Numbered from the stretch's first letter, positions 19,052 through 30,643 are shown. The stretch is 64,000 bases of DNA from Pseudomonas parafulva (GCF_000800255.1 NZ_CP009747.1:3596001-3660000); one strand, 5' to 3'. The notes: generated from the letters alone by a model not told the origin. Program-made: numbers and translations.

Positions 19052-21022
19052 TCAACCGGCGCGGGCGATGCCGTGCTTGCGCAGTTTGCGGTACAGGGTG
19101 TTGCGGCTGATACCCAGGTGCTCGGCGACGCGGGTCAGGTGCCAGCGGTGCTGGGCGAGCGTCGACAGCAGGGCCTGGCGCTCCGCGCTCTGCAGCGGTG
19201 CGCCAGCTTGTGGGCGAGCGTGTCCCGCGATGAGATCGGCCGCGTGTCCGGTGTCATCCGCGCCACCGCCCTCGCGGGGCGAGCCCACATCTACAGCAGC
19301 GTGAGGTGCTCTGACAGCGGGCGGCAGATCCGACAGATAAATGCGCTGACCCTCGCAGAGCGCCACCAAGGTGCGCAGCACGTTGCGCATCTGGCGCACG
19401 TTGCCCGGCCAGGCGAAGTCCATCAGCGCCTGGCGTGCCTGGGGTTCGAGGCTGATCGCCTGGCCCGCGGCTTCCTCGGCCAGCAGCGCGTCGAGCAGTT
19501 GCGCCCGGTCGCCCCGCTCGCGCACGGCGGGAATGTTGATTTCCAGGCCGTTGAGCCGGTAATAGAGGTCTTCACGAAAACTGCCCTCTTCCACCCGCTG
19601 CAACAGGTCACGGTGGGTCGCGCTGACGATGCGCAGGTCCACCGCCTGAGGCTCGCCGCCGATGGGCACCACCTGGCGCTCCTCCAGCACCCGCAACAGG
19701 CGGGTCTGCAAGGCCAGCGGCATGTCACCGATCTCATCCAGCAGCAAGGTACCGCCATCGGCCTGCAGCAACTTGCCGCGCATGCCCTCCTTGCGCGAAC
19801 CGGTGAAGCTGCCGCCGCGATAACCGAACAGTTCGCTCTCGATCAGGCTTTCCGGAATCGACGCACAGTTGATCGCCACGAACGGCTTGCCGCGCCGTTC
19901 GCTGGCCTGATGCACCGCCCGGGCGAAGGCTTCCTTGCCGCAGCCGGTCTCGCCGCGCAGCAACAGCGACACATCGCGTGGGTACACACGCAGCGCGCGG
20001 CGCAAGTCCGCTTGCAGGACCGGGTCGTGCAGGCAGATGCCCGGATCGACCGCCGCCGCTGGCGAGGGACGCGCCAGCGGGTAGATAGGCACGCGTGCCC
20101 GCCCGCGCAGGCTGGCGAACACCTGTCGACCGTCATGAGTGCGCAGCGGCCAGGCTGTGCTGCCCTGGGGCGACGCGCGACTGAACAGTTCGTCATGGCT
20201 GCAGGCGAAGAACCGCTCCACCGGCATGCCCAGCAGCCCGTCCCGGCGACTGCCCAGCAGGTTCAGCGCGCCCTGGTTGACTGCGCAGATGCGTCCGTCA
20301 CCGTCGAACGCCAACAGTCCCTCACTGAACAGCCCGACCGATTCGGCGTGCAGGTGGAAACGCAGCAGCCAGTGCTGCTCGAAGTGACGCAGGAAATAAC
20401 AGCTCTCGATCATCTTCGCCGAGAGGTTGACCAGGGCCATGGTGTGGAACTGGCTCTGCCGCGAGACCTCCGCACGGGCCGAGGACACGTCGAGCACCGC
20501 CAGCAGCTCGCCGTGGGGATCGAACACCGGGCTGGCCGAGCAGGTGAGGCCGGTGTGCTGGCCGCGAAAATGTTCATCCTGATGAATGGTCACCGGCTGG
20601 CGTTCGACGACACAGGTGCCGATGCCATTGGTGCCTTCGCAGGCTTCGCTCCAGTCGGCGCCGAGCCACAGCCCGGCGCGCTCGAAGATACGCCGCTCGC
20701 TGGGTGCGGTGACGCAATTGAGGATCACCCCCCGCGCGTCGGTGAGCAGCACCGCATGGCCGGCGCCGGACAACTGCTGGTGCAGGCTATTCATCTCGCC
20801 CTCGGCGATCTGCAACACCTGGTGCAGGCGCGCACGACTCTCCTGCAAACGCGCCTGTCCAAGCACCACCGGGGCCTGGGCCAATGCCGGGTCCAGGTGG
20901 TGATCCTGCAGGCAGCGCAGCCAGGAGCGGGCGATGGACGGATCGCTGCCCGGCCCACTGGTCGATCCCTGGGCAACGGTGAGCACCTGCTGAGCATGGC
21001 GGCTGAAAGCGTTGCTCTGCAT
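19052..21022 (-). CDS. Sigma54-dependent activator, AcoR/EatR-like
   Basis: A 656-aa enhancer-binding protein that starts at ATG 21022 (MQSNAFSRHAQQ). The N-terminal sensory half has a GAF-type region (about 60-200) and a PAS-like region. The AAA+ domain has Walker A GETGCGKE, a GGSFTGSRKEG loop in the GAFTGA position, and Walker B GGTLLLDEIGDM. A Fis-type HTH lies at the C-terminus (VAEHLGISRNTLYRKL). It is divergent from exaC, whose promoter shows a good -24/-12 element, so it very likely activates the ethanolamine genes. From memory it corresponds to PA4021 (EatR) in P. aeruginosa. The GSFTGS variant of GAFTGA is worth noting. Confidence 0.9.
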   Translation of the reverse strand: MQSNAFSRHAQQVLTVAQGSTSGPGSDPSIARSWLRCLQDHHLDPALAQAPVVLGQARLQESRARLHQVLQIAEGEMNSLHQQLSGAGHAVLLTDARGVILNCVTAPSERRIFERAGLWLGADWSEACEGTNGIGTCVVERQPVTIHQDEHFRGQHTGLTCSASPVFDPHGELLAVLDVSSARAEVSRQSQFHTMALVNLSAKMIESCYFLRHFEQHWLLRFHLHAESVGLFSEGLLAFDGDGRICAVNQGALNLLGSRRDGLLGMPVERFFACSHDELFSRASPQGSTAWPLRTHDGRQVFASLRGRARVPIYPLARPSPAAAVDPGICLHDPVLQADLRRALRVYPRDVSLLLRGETGCGKEAFARAVHQASERRGKPFVAINCASIPESLIESELFGYRGGSFTGSRKEGMRGKLLQADGGTLLLDEIGDMPLALQTRLLRVLEERQVVPIGGEPQAVDLRIVSATHRDLLQRVEEGSFREDLYYRLNGLEINIPAVRERGDRAQLLDALLAEEAAGQAISLEPQARQALMDFAWPGNVRQMRNVLRTLVALCEGQRIYLSDLPPAVRAPHAAVDVGSPREGGGADDTGHAADLIAGHARPQAGAPLQSAERQALLSTLAQHRWHLTRVAEHLGISRNTLYRKLRKHGIARAG

Positions 21023-21224
21023 GTTTGTTGTTCTCCGCAGATAGAACGTTGCGCCAGCATCCTCCTGCGCCGCGTGGTTTGCAATCACGAGGCGACTGGC
21101 GAGTCAGTGACGTCACAGCAACGGTACAAAGTGTCACGCCCGCCGTGCCGGTCCTGATACCCAATGCCTGACCGCCATTCAGCGAAGTGACCTAAGTCAT
21201 TGATTGCAAAGGTATGCACCACAC

Positions 21225-21240
21225 TGGCCCACGGTTTGCT
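21225..21240 (+). promoter_or_regulatory. Sigma54 (-24/-12) promoter of exaC
   Basis: TGGCCCACGGTTTGCT has the invariant GG (21226-21227) and GC (21238-21239) separated by exactly ten bases. It lies 47 bases upstream of the exaC ATG. The divergent activator gene starts about 200 bases away, leaving room for its binding sites. Confidence 0.8.
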
Positions 21241-21287
21241 CTACGCTTGTCCACTCCCCAACAAACACAATAGCCAGGAGAGACACC

Positions 21288-22808
<1,521 letters not shown>

Positions 22809-22809
22809 A

Positions 22810-22905
22810 AAAGCCACAAGCTTCTAGCGGCAAGCGACAAGAAAGAGCGGACCGTGTGCCGGCTGCTCTTTCTTGCAGCTTGCAGCTTGCCGCTCGCAGC
22901 TGGAG
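22810..22905. repeat. Long inverted repeat after exaC
   Basis: The left arm contains AGCGGCAAGCGACAAGAAAGAGC and the right arm GCTCTTTCTTGCAGCTTGC then TTGCCGCTCG. They form a large imperfect hairpin around a GTGTGCCGG centre. It shares the TTGCAGCTTGCAGCTTG words with the palindrome at 1.1 kb. It is likely the exaC terminator. Confidence 0.6.
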
Positions 22906-22925
22906 CGGCTGGCCGCTCGCGCCGT

Positions 22926-22941
22926 TGGCGCGCTTTCTGCA
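22926..22941 (+). promoter_or_regulatory. Candidate sigma54 promoter of eat-eutBC
   Basis: TGGCGCGCTTTCTGCA keeps GG and GC with ten bases between them and differs from the -24/-12 consensus at two positions. It lies about 64 bases before the eat ATG, after the exaC terminator-like palindrome. It is a plausible second target of the neighbouring activator. Confidence 0.6.
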
Positions 22942-23004
22942 ACACCTGAATCACCAAAGGCCCGGCGTCCCTCCGGCGACCTAAAACAACAAACAGGTGA
23001 AATC

Positions 23005-24453
23005 ATGCCAAGCGAACATTCCGCCGGTACACCGGCCGGTTCTTCGGTCGACTTCGAAAAGGTTGGCTCTGACTACTTCCAACAACGCGAACTCAAGAAA
23101 GGTGCTGCGGGCTGGGTTCTGCTGGTGGGCCTGGGCGTGGCCTATGTGATCTCCGGCGACTATGCCGGGTGGAACTTCGGCCTCGCCCAAGGCGGCTGGG
23201 GCGGCATGTTCCTCGCCACCTTGCTGATGGCCACCATGTACCTGTGCATGTGTTTCTCGCTGGCTGAACTGTCTTCGATGATTCCCACCGCTGGCGGCGG
23301 CTATGGGTTTGCCCGCAGCGCCTTCGGGCCTTGGGGCGGCTTTCTCACCGGTACGGCGATCCTCATCGAGTACGCCATCGCCCCCGCCGCCATTGCCACG
23401 TTCATCGGCGCCTATTGCCAGTCGCTGTTCGGCATCGGCGGCTGGATGATCTACCTGGCGTTCTACGTGGTGTTCATCGGCATTCATATCTTCGGCGTGG
23501 GTGAAGCGCTGAAGCTGATGTTCGGCATCACCGCCATCGCCGCCATTGCCCTGGTGGTGTTCCTGCTGGGCATGCTGCCCCATTTCGATGCCGCCAACCT
23601 CTTCGACATCGCCCAGACCGACGCCGCTGGCGCCAGCAGCTTCCTGCCGTTCGGCTATGTCGGCGTGTGGGCGGCAATCCCCTATGCGATCTGGTTCTTC
23701 CTCGCGGTCGAAGGCGTGCCCCTGGCCGCCGAAGAAACCAAGAACCCACGGCGCGACCTGCCACGCGGCTTGATCGGCGCGATGCTGGTGCTGCTGGCCT
23801 TCGCCCTGCTGATTCTGGTGGTCGGCCCCGGCGGCGCCGGCTCCGAAGCGCTCAAGGCCTCGGGCAACCCACTGGTCGAAGCCCTGGCCAAAGCCTACGG
23901 CGGTTCCACCTGGATGAGCGGCTTCGTCAACCTGGTTGGCCTGGCCGGACTGATCGCCAGCTTCTTCTCGATCATCTACGCCTATTCCCGGCAGATTTTC
24001 GCCCTGTCGCGCGCTGGCTACCTGCCGCGCAAGCTCTCGGAAACCAACAAGAGCAAGGCGCCGGTGCTGGCCTTGGTCATCCCTGGATTGATCGGCTTCG
24101 CCCTGTCGCTGACCGGCCAGGGCGACCTGCTGATTCTGGTGGCGGTGTTCGGTGCCACACTGTCCTATGTGCTGATGATGGCCGCGCACATCACCCTGCG
24201 CATCCGTCGGCCGAAGATGGCCCGCCCCTACCGTACCCCCGGTGGCATCTTCACTTCGGGCCTGGCCCTGGTGCTGGCGTGCATCGCCGTGGTGGCCGGT
24301 TTCCTGGTCGATCCGCGGGTGGTGATTGGCGCTGCGCTGATCTATGCAGTATTAATTGCCTACTTCGCGTTCTACAGTCGCCATCACTTGGTTGCCGGCA
24401 CGCCGGAAGAGGAATTCGCCGCGATCCAGCAGGCCGAAGAGGCCCTGCACTAA
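23005..24453 (+). CDS. eat: Ethanolamine permease, APC family
   Basis: A 482-aa inner-membrane amino-acid/polyamine/organocation transporter with about twelve hydrophobic segments. It takes up ethanolamine for EutBC. The start at ATG 23005 has AGGTGA upstream. APC signatures include VISGDYAGWNFGLAQGG near the first helix, the PTAGGGYGFARSAFGPWGG stretch, and a VEGVPLAAEETKNPRRDLPRG loop. The neighbouring exaC, eutB and eutC support the substrate. Confidence 0.92.
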   Translation: MPSEHSAGTPAGSSVDFEKVGSDYFQQRELKKGAAGWVLLVGLGVAYVISGDYAGWNFGLAQGGWGGMFLATLLMATMYLCMCFSLAELSSMIPTAGGGYGFARSAFGPWGGFLTGTAILIEYAIAPAAIATFIGAYCQSLFGIGGWMIYLAFYVVFIGIHIFGVGEALKLMFGITAIAAIALVVFLLGMLPHFDAANLFDIAQTDAAGASSFLPFGYVGVWAAIPYAIWFFLAVEGVPLAAEETKNPRRDLPRGLIGAMLVLLAFALLILVVGPGGAGSEALKASGNPLVEALAKAYGGSTWMSGFVNLVGLAGLIASFFSIIYAYSRQIFALSRAGYLPRKLSETNKSKAPVLALVIPGLIGFALSLTGQGDLLILVAVFGATLSYVLMMAAHITLRIRRPKMARPYRTPGGIFTSGLALVLACIAVVAGFLVDPRVVIGAALIYAVLIAYFAFYSRHHLVAGTPEEEFAAIQQAEEALH

Positions 24454-24502
24454 TTGCCGACCCACGCCGCAGGCCCGGCCTGCGGCGCTCTGGAGGTTCT
24501 GT

Positions 24503-25897
24503 ATGGCACGTTTCGTACACACGGTCGGCAATCTGGTCTACCGTTTCGACAGCCTCAAGGAGGTCATGGCCAAGGCCAGCCCGGCGCGCTCCGGCGACTT
24601 CCTCGCGGGCGTGGCCGCCGCCAACGACGGTGAGCGGGTCGCCGCGCAGATGGCCCTGGCCGACATCCCCCTCAGCCACTTCCTCAGCGAAGCGCTGATT
24701 CCCTACGAACAGGACGAAATCACCCGGCTGATCGTCGACACCCACGACGCCGAGGCCTTCGCCCCGGTCAGCCACCTCACGGTCGGTGGCCTGCGCGACT
24801 GGCTGCTCAGCGAAGCGGCCGACGAGTCCAGCCTGCGGGCGCTGGCCCCGGGCCTGACCCCGGAAATGGCCGCTGCGGTGTCGAAGATCATGCGCGTGCA
24901 GGACTTGGTGCTGGTCGCGCAGAAGATCCGTGTGGTCACCGCGTTTCGCGGCACCATGGGCCTGCGCGGGCGATTATCGACCCGCCTGCAACCCAACCAC
25001 CCCACCGACGAACCGGCGGGTATCGCTGCCAGCATTCTCGACGGGCTGCTGTACGGCAACGGCGACGCCATGATCGGCATCAACCCGGCCACCGACAGCA
25101 TCGCCTCCATCTGCGCCCTGCTGGAAATGCTCGACGCCATCATCCAGCGCTATGACATTCCCACCCAATCCTGCGTGCTGACCCACGTCACCACCTCGAT
25201 CGAGGCGATCAACCGCGGCGTGCCGCTGGACCTGGTGTTCCAGTCCATCGCCGGCACCGAGGCTGCCAACGCCGGCTTCGGCATCAACCTCAACGTGTTG
25301 CAGGAAGGCTACGAGGCCGGGCTGTCGCTGCAACGCGGCACCCTCGGACAGAACCTGATGTACTTCGAAACCGGCCAAGGCAGCGCGCTGTCGGCCAATG
25401 CCCACCACGGCGTCGACCAGCAGACCTGCGAGACCCGCGCCTACGCCGTGGCCCGGCATTTCAAGCCGTTTCTGGTCAACACCGTGGTCGGCTTCATCGG
25501 TCCCGAGTACCTGTACAACGGCAAGCAGATCATCCGTGCGGGGCTGGAGGATCACTTCTGCGGCAAGCTGCTCGGCGTGCCCATGGGCTGCGACATCTGC
25601 TACACCAACCACGCCGAAGCCGACCAGGACGACATGGACACCCTGCTCACCCTGCTCGGCGTTGCCGGGATCAACTTCATCATGGGCATCCCCGGCTCCG
25701 ACGACATCATGCTCAACTACCAGACCACTTCGTTCCACGACGCCCTCTACGCCCGTCAGACCCTGGGCCTGAAACCGGGTCCGGAGTTCGAAGCCTGGCT
25801 GGAACGCACCGGCATCCTGACCCAGGCCGACGGCCGCGTTCGCTTCGGCGACAACCTCCCGCCGGCCTTCCGCCAGGCCTTGGCACAGCTCGCATAG
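24503..25897 (+). CDS. eutB: Ethanolamine ammonia-lyase large subunit
   Basis: The adenosylcobalamin-dependent catalytic subunit that splits ethanolamine into acetaldehyde and ammonia. The product is 464 aa, starting at ATG 24503 after GGAGGT. It has the conserved segments [49 protein letters not shown] and [19 protein letters not shown]. It follows eat by 49 bases and precedes eutC by 8. No microcompartment genes are present, so this is the simple cytosolic pathway. Confidence 0.97.
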   Translation: MARFVHTVGNLVYRFDSLKEVMAKASPARSGDFLAGVAAANDGERVAAQMALADIPLSHFLSEALIPYEQDEITRLIVDTHDAEAFAPVSHLTVGGLRDWLLSEAADESSLRALAPGLTPEMAAAVSKIMRVQDLVLVAQKIRVVTAFRGTMGLRGRLSTRLQPNHPTDEPAGIAASILDGLLYGNGDAMIGINPATDSIASICALLEMLDAIIQRYDIPTQSCVLTHVTTSIEAINRGVPLDLVFQSIAGTEAANAGFGINLNVLQEGYEAGLSLQRGTLGQNLMYFETGQGSALSANAHHGVDQQTCETRAYAVARHFKPFLVNTVVGFIGPEYLYNGKQIIRAGLEDHFCGKLLGVPMGCDICYTNHAEADQDDMDTLLTLLGVAGINFIMGIPGSDDIMLNYQTTSFHDALYARQTLGLKPGPEFEAWLERTGILTQADGRVRFGDNLPPAFRQALAQLA

Positions 25898-25905
25898 GCA
25901 CGACC

Positions 25906-26724
25906 ATGGACCGACACGTACCCACTCCCGACAACCCCTGGCTGGCCCTGCGCAACCTGACCCCGGCGCGCATCGCCCTGGGCCGCACCGGCACCAGCCT
26001 GCCCACCGGCGCGCAACTGGACTTCCAGTTCGCCCACGCCCAGGCCCGCGACGCCGTGCACCTGCCCTTCGACCACGCCGCGCTGCGCGAGCAGTTGCAG
26101 ACGCGCGGGCGCGACAGCCTGCTGCTGCACAGCGCGGCCGCCGACCGTCACCAGTACCTGCAACGGCCCGACCTCGGCCGCCGCCTGTGCGACGCGTCGG
26201 CGGCCACGCTGCGCGAGCATGCCCAGGCCAACGCCGGCGGGGTCGATCTGGCGATCGTCGTCGCCGACGGCCTCTCGGCCCTGGCCGTACACCGTCACAC
26301 CCTGCCGCTGCTGAGCCGCTTCGAAGAGCAGGCCAGCGCCGAGGGCTGGACGACGGCGCCGGTGATCCTGGTGCAACAGGGACGGGTGGCGGTGGCCGAC
26401 GAAGTGGGCGAGCTGCTGGGCGCACGCATGACCGTGATGCTGATCGGCGAGCGCCCCGGCCTGAGCTCGCCCGACAGCCTGGGCCTGTATTTCACCTATG
26501 CGCCGAAGGTGGGCCTGACCGACGCCTACCGCAACTGCATCTCCAACGTGCGCCTGGAGGGCCTGAGCTACGGCATGGCCGCGCATCGCCTGCTGTACTT
26601 GATGCGCGAGGCCTGCCGACGGCAGTTGTCCGGGGTGAACCTCAAGGACGAGGCCGAGGTCCACAGCCTCGACAGCGATCAGCCCGACGGCAAGACCGGC
26701 AACTTCCTGCTCGGCGAGGACTGA
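25906..26724 (+). CDS. eutC: Ethanolamine ammonia-lyase small subunit
   Basis: The partner of EutB that completes the cobalamin site. The product is 272 aa. Typical C-terminal segments are [31 protein letters not shown] and [10 protein letters not shown], with a divergent N-terminal arm. It is translated from ATG 25906, 8 bases after eutB. Confidence 0.96.
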   Translation: MDRHVPTPDNPWLALRNLTPARIALGRTGTSLPTGAQLDFQFAHAQARDAVHLPFDHAALREQLQTRGRDSLLLHSAAADRHQYLQRPDLGRRLCDASAATLREHAQANAGGVDLAIVVADGLSALAVHRHTLPLLSRFEEQASAEGWTTAPVILVQQGRVAVADEVGELLGARMTVMLIGERPGLSSPDSLGLYFTYAPKVGLTDAYRNCISNVRLEGLSYGMAAHRLLYLMREACRRQLSGVNLKDEAEVHSLDSDQPDGKTGNFLLGED

Positions 26725-26830
26725 CCCTGCGTTCCCCCAGCCAGATTGCGTATGCAGACTGCCTTGGGGCAGCATGCCATCACGTGGCGACGTGCATCAT
26801 CCCGTTCCCAATGGACTCTGAGGCCTGCTC

Positions 26831-27289
26831 ATGCGCATCATCAAGGCAACCCTGGAACACCTCGACCTGCTCACCCCGCTGTTCGTCCAGTACCGGGAGT
26901 TCTACGGGCAACTGCCCTATCCCGACACCTCGCGGACCTTTCTGCGCAAGCGCCTCACGCGCGGCGAGTCGGTAATCTACCTGGCCCTGCCGGATGACGA
27001 CGACAGCCGCCTGCTGGGTTTCTGCCAGCTCTACCCGAGCTTCTCATCGCTGTCGCTCAAGCGCGTGTGGATCGTCAACGACATCTACGTGGCCGAAGAC
27101 TCGCGGCGCATGCTGGTGGCCGACCACCTGATGCGCGAAGCCAAGAAGATGGCCAGGCAGAGCAACGCCATCCGCCTGCGGGTGTCGACCAGCAGCGACA
27201 ACGAGGTGGCGAAGAAGACCTACGAGTCCATGGGCTTTCGCAAGGACACCGAGTTCGAGAACTACATCCTGCCGATCAGCCAGGACTGA
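26831..27289 (+). CDS. GNAT family N-acetyltransferase
   Basis: A 152-aa single-domain acetyltransferase. The acetyl-CoA binding region is around VNDIYVAEDSRRMLVADHLM, followed by RLRVSTSSDNEVAKKTYESMGF, a standard C-terminal GNAT motif. The substrate is unknown. It lies about 100 bases after eutC and precedes a promoter-like TATAAT. Confidence 0.85.
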   Translation: MRIIKATLEHLDLLTPLFVQYREFYGQLPYPDTSRTFLRKRLTRGESVIYLALPDDDDSRLLGFCQLYPSFSSLSLKRVWIVNDIYVAEDSRRMLVADHLMREAKKMARQSNAIRLRVSTSSDNEVAKKTYESMGFRKDTEFENYILPISQD

Positions 27290-27359
27290 GCCAGACGGGC
27301 CGCCGGGCAAACCGTAACCACTCGCTACAAACTCTCCGGGCATCTTCACGACTTCGCCG

Positions 27360-27365
27360 TATAAT
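27360..27365 (+). promoter_or_regulatory. -10 box (TATAAT) upstream of the DedA gene
   Basis: A perfect TATAAT lies about 118 bases before the DedA start. No good -35 is seen at 17 bases. It implies a leader of roughly 110 bases. It may drive the DedA and mtfA genes. Confidence 0.4.
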
Positions 27366-27482
27366 GCCCCCCTCGTCATATGTGAAAAATCACTCCCCGT
27401 TCGGGGAAGATACCCACGCCAAAAATGACTTCGTCCGTCATCGCGCGCCCGTAGAAGCGGGTCAAGACAACAGGTGCTGTAC

Positions 27483-28130
27483 ATGGAATTCAACCCGCTG
27501 GACCTTATCCTGCATCTCGATGCCTACCTTGACCTGCTGGTGACCAACTACGGTCCCTGGATCTACGCCATTCTGTTCGCGGTGATCTTCTGCGAAACCG
27601 GCCTGGTGGTCATGCCCTTCCTGCCAGGCGATTCGCTGCTGTTCATCGCTGGCGCCGTGGCCGCCGGTGGCGGCATGGACCCGGTCCTGCTGGCCGGTCT
27701 GCTGATGCTCGCGGCGATCCTCGGCGACAGCACCAACTACGTGATCGGGCGCACGGCGGGCGAGCGGCTGTTCCGCAATCCCAATTCGAAGATCTTCCGC
27801 CGCGACTACCTGCAGCGCACCCATGAATTCTACGAACGCCACGGCGGCAAGACCGTCACCCTGGCGCGCTTCCTGCCGATCCTGCGCACTTTCGCACCGT
27901 TCGTCGCCGGCATTGCCCACATGCACTATCCGCGTTTCCTGGCCTTCAGTGTGGCCGGCACCCTGCTGTGGGTCGGCGGTCTGGTGACCCTGGGCTACTT
28001 CTTCGGCAACGTGCCGTTCATCAAGCAGCACCTGTCACTGATGGTGGTCGCCATCATCATCCTGTCGCTGGTGCCGATGATCCTCGGCGTGCTGCGCAGC
28101 CGCCTGGGTCGCACCGCCAAGGCGTCCTGA
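27483..28130 (+). CDS. DedA family membrane protein
   Basis: A 215-aa DedA/VTT protein with about five hydrophobic segments. The start is ATG 27483, with AGGTG about seven bases upstream; GTG 27474 is also in frame. Conserved motifs are the acidic FCETGLVVMPFLPGDSLLF and the ARFLPILRTFAPFVAG arginine motif. Such proteins are linked to undecaprenyl-phosphate or phospholipid recycling and membrane-potential maintenance. It is a second DedA domain in the window, without the PAP2 part. Confidence 0.92.
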   Translation: MEFNPLDLILHLDAYLDLLVTNYGPWIYAILFAVIFCETGLVVMPFLPGDSLLFIAGAVAAGGGMDPVLLAGLLMLAAILGDSTNYVIGRTAGERLFRNPNSKIFRRDYLQRTHEFYERHGGKTVTLARFLPILRTFAPFVAGIAHMHYPRFLAFSVAGTLLWVGGLVTLGYFFGNVPFIKQHLSLMVVAIIILSLVPMILGVLRSRLGRTAKAS

Positions 28131-28136
28131 GCGGCC

Positions 28137-28952
28137 ATGTGGTCGTTGGCCGCCTGGCGGCGCAAGCGCACCCTGGCGCGCTACCCCATCGACCCGGCGC
28201 TGTGGCAGGCCGTTCGCGAACGCCTGCCCCTGCTCGACGGCATCAGTGACGAGCAGGATCGCTGGCTGCGCGAGGCCAGCGTGCTGTTCCTGCACGACAA
28301 GCACCTCACCACCCTGCCCGGCGTCGAACTGGACGACGAGCAGCGCCTGTTCCTCGCCGCCCAGGCCCAGTTGCCGCTGCTGCACCTGGGCGAGCTGAAC
28401 TGGTACCAGGGCTTCCACGAGCTGATCCTCTATCCCGACGACTTCAAGAGCCCCCAGCGCCACCGCGATGCCAGTGGCGTCGAGCACGTCTGGGACGCCG
28501 AACACAGCGGCGAGGCCTGGCTCCAGGGCCCGGTGATCATGGCCTGGCCAGGCGTGCTGGCCAGCGGCGGCTGGGATGCCTACAACCTGGTGATCCACGA
28601 GCTGGCGCACAAGCTCGACATGCTCAACGGCGACGCCAACGGCCTGCCGCCGCTGCACCCGGACATGGACGTCGGCGCCTGGGCGCAGGCCATGCAGCAG
28701 GCCTACGACGACCTCAACCGTCAGCTCGATGCCAACCCGGACCTGGAAACCGTCATCGACCCCTACGCGGCGGAAAACCCGGCGGAGTTCTTCGCCGTCA
28801 CCAGCGAGTATTTCTTCAGCGCTCCCGACCTGCTGCAGCAGAGCTACCCCAAGGTCTACCAGCAACTGGCGCTGTTCTATCGCCAGGACCCGCTGGCGCG
28901 CCTGACCCGCCTGCAAGCCGAGCATCCGCAGTACCGCGACGCCCCGGCCTGA
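28137..28952 (+). CDS. mtfA: Zinc-dependent peptidase, MtfA family
   Basis: A 271-aa gluzincin-type peptidase (M90). The metal site is HELAHKLDMLNG, with the third ligand in the downstream EFFAVTSEYFF segment. E. coli MtfA binds the repressor Mlc and has peptidase activity; in Pseudomonas the target is unknown. The ATG follows the DedA stop by six bases, so it is probably co-transcribed. Confidence 0.9.
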   Translation: MWSLAAWRRKRTLARYPIDPALWQAVRERLPLLDGISDEQDRWLREASVLFLHDKHLTTLPGVELDDEQRLFLAAQAQLPLLHLGELNWYQGFHELILYPDDFKSPQRHRDASGVEHVWDAEHSGEAWLQGPVIMAWPGVLASGGWDAYNLVIHELAHKLDMLNGDANGLPPLHPDMDVGAWAQAMQQAYDDLNRQLDANPDLETVIDPYAAENPAEFFAVTSEYFFSAPDLLQQSYPKVYQQLALFYRQDPLARLTRLQAEHPQYRDAPA

Positions 28953-28999
28953 GCGGCGGCGGCGCAGGCCGACCGTGGCATGCAGGGGCGGAATATGCC

Positions 29000-29005
29000 T
29001 ATAAT
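29000..29005 (+). promoter_or_regulatory. -10 box of the ppa promoter
   Basis: TATAAT lies 41 bases before the ppa ATG, within CCTATAATCGCC. A recognisable -35 is not obvious. It suits the strong constitutive expression expected of ppa. Confidence 0.5.
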
Positions 29006-29045
29006 CGCCGCCACTTTTTCTGGTCAATCAGGGGGGCTAAGCCCA

Positions 29046-29573
29046 ATGAGCTACAGCAAGATTCCTGCGGGCAAAGACCTGCCGAACGACATCTACGTCG
29101 CCATCGAGATCCCGGCCAACCACGCGCCGATCAAATACGAGATCGACAAGGACAGCGACACCCTGTTCGTCGACCGTTTCATGGCCACCCCGATGTTCTA
29201 CCCCGCCAACTACGGCTTCATCCCCAACACCCTGGCCGACGACGGTGATCCGCTGGACGTGCTGGTGGTCACCCCGTACCCGGTCGCGCCAGGCTCGGTG
29301 ATCCGCGCCCGTCCGGTCGGCGTGCTGAACATGACCGACGACGGCGGCGGCGACGCCAAAGTCATCGCCGTGCCGCACGACAAGCTGTCGCAGCTGTACG
29401 TGGACGTCAAGGAATACACCGACCTGCCGCCGCTGCTGATCCAGCAGATCGAGCACTTCTTCGCCAACTACAAGGATCTGGAGAAGGGCAAGTGGGTCAA
29501 GATCGAAGGCTGGGACGGCGCAGACGCCGCCCGCGCTGCGATCACCAAGTCGGTAGCGGCCTACAAAGGCTGA
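29046..29573 (+). CDS. ppa: Inorganic pyrophosphatase
   Basis: A family I soluble pyrophosphatase that hydrolyses pyrophosphate and so pulls biosynthetic reactions forward. The product is 175 aa from ATG 29046, preceded by AGGGGGG. Active-site segments are [36 protein letters not shown] (the DxDPxD metal site) and KVIAVPHDK. The length is standard for bacterial hexameric enzymes. Confidence 0.97.
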   Translation: MSYSKIPAGKDLPNDIYVAIEIPANHAPIKYEIDKDSDTLFVDRFMATPMFYPANYGFIPNTLADDGDPLDVLVVTPYPVAPGSVIRARPVGVLNMTDDGGGDAKVIAVPHDKLSQLYVDVKEYTDLPPLLIQQIEHFFANYKDLEKGKWVKIEGWDGADAARAAITKSVAAYKG

Positions 29574-29586
29574 TACCGCACAGGAA

Positions 29587-29607
29587 CGGGGTCGCCATGC
29601 GGCCCCG
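29587..29607 (+). terminator. Hairpin after ppa
   Basis: CGGGG-T-CGC, loop CAT and GCG-G-CCCCG form a stem of eight pairs with one mismatch, 13 bases after the ppa stop. The T run is poor (CTTCC), so it is a weak terminator candidate. Confidence 0.4.
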
Positions 29608-29760
29608 CTTCCAGCTTCTTCTCGGAAAGCGCTGACCTATAACGTCAGAAGCATCCCACAGCACCTTTCAAACGCTTCTTACACATCCCGCCAAGACCCA
29701 CTCCTTCCCTCATCACCGCGTTTATTCCCTCGCCACGCGCCACCCACTAGACTCGCCGCC

Positions 29761-30447
29761 ATGAACAATTCCGGTGATCGTCTCAAGACCCTTCTGCAGG
29801 AATGCGGCCTGACCTCGTCCGACTTCGCCGCCCAGCGCCATGTCACGCCCCAGCACGTGAACAACTGGTTCAAGCGCGGCATCCCGCTCGCACGCCTGGA
29901 CGAGGTGGCCGATCTGTTCTGCGTCAATCGCCGCTGGCTGCGCAGCGGCGAAGGCCCCAAGCACCCCAGCCCGATCCTGCGCCCCTGCCCCACTCAGGTC
30001 GAACCCGCACCGCCCGGCCATGGCGGACGGCAGGTCTGCGTCGACTTCCATCGCCTCGTCGACGGCCTGCTGCAGCCGGACCCGGAGCGCCACCTGCTGA
30101 TCTCGGCGCAAGCGCTGGACACCCTGGGCATCCTCGCCGAACACGTGGTGTGCCTGGACATGCCGGCGGCCAACATGGCGCCGCTGATGCCCATCGGCGC
30201 CGCCCTGGCCATCGACCGCAGCCTCACCCGTGTGGTCGATGGCCAGACCTACGCCCTGCTGCACGAGGGCCGGTTGCGTGTGCACAGCCTCAGCCTCGGG
30301 CAGAACGACACCCTGTGCCTGCACAGCCACGACCGGCGCAACTACGCCGTGGAGCGCTACACCAGCGCCCAGCGTCACGCCCAGGGCATGCAGGTGCTGG
30401 GCTGGGTGTTCTGGTGGTCGTGGTTCAGCCGCCAGCGCCCGCTGTAA
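29761..30447 (+). CDS. XRE/CI-type helix-turn-helix regulator with S24-like C-terminal part
   Basis: A 228-aa protein. The N-terminal 65 residues form a phage-repressor-like HTH (FAAQRHVTPQHVNNWFKRGIP, then FCVNRRWLRSGEGP, typical of CI-type DNA-binding domains). The C-terminal half (about 95-215) looks like a LexA/S24-type beta-rich domain (MAPLMPIGAALAIDRSL, GQTYALLHEGRLRVHSL). I see no clear Ser-Lys catalytic pair, so it may be a non-cleaving regulator. The target is unknown. It is the last gene before the defence island and shares the GC of the core genome. Confidence 0.75.
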   Translation: MNNSGDRLKTLLQECGLTSSDFAAQRHVTPQHVNNWFKRGIPLARLDEVADLFCVNRRWLRSGEGPKHPSPILRPCPTQVEPAPPGHGGRQVCVDFHRLVDGLLQPDPERHLLISAQALDTLGILAEHVVCLDMPAANMAPLMPIGAALAIDRSLTRVVDGQTYALLHEGRLRVHSLSLGQNDTLCLHSHDRRNYAVERYTSAQRHAQGMQVLGWVFWWSWFSRQRPL

Positions 30448-30643
30448 GCAGCGCGGCAATTTCCGCTGGGCATCGCTGGTGCACCCTTGTATGCTACGCG
30501 GCACATTCTGCTCCGGTCGGCCAAGCCGCATTCCAGAGCACCTGACGACGCCCCACACGGCCGCCCGTCATCTTCTTCAGGCCTTCAGGGCCAACCCGTT
30601 AAGGCGGTTGCGGCTTATCAAAAATGAGCCAAGCCCGTCCCCG

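Noticed and set aside
17663..21157. Very long plus-strand open frame (over 1100 codons) opposite mpl and the sigma54 activator
   Set aside because: It is an antisense shadow of high-GC genes: low-complexity composition, no domain, no ribosome-binding site, and the minus-strand genes are full-length known families.
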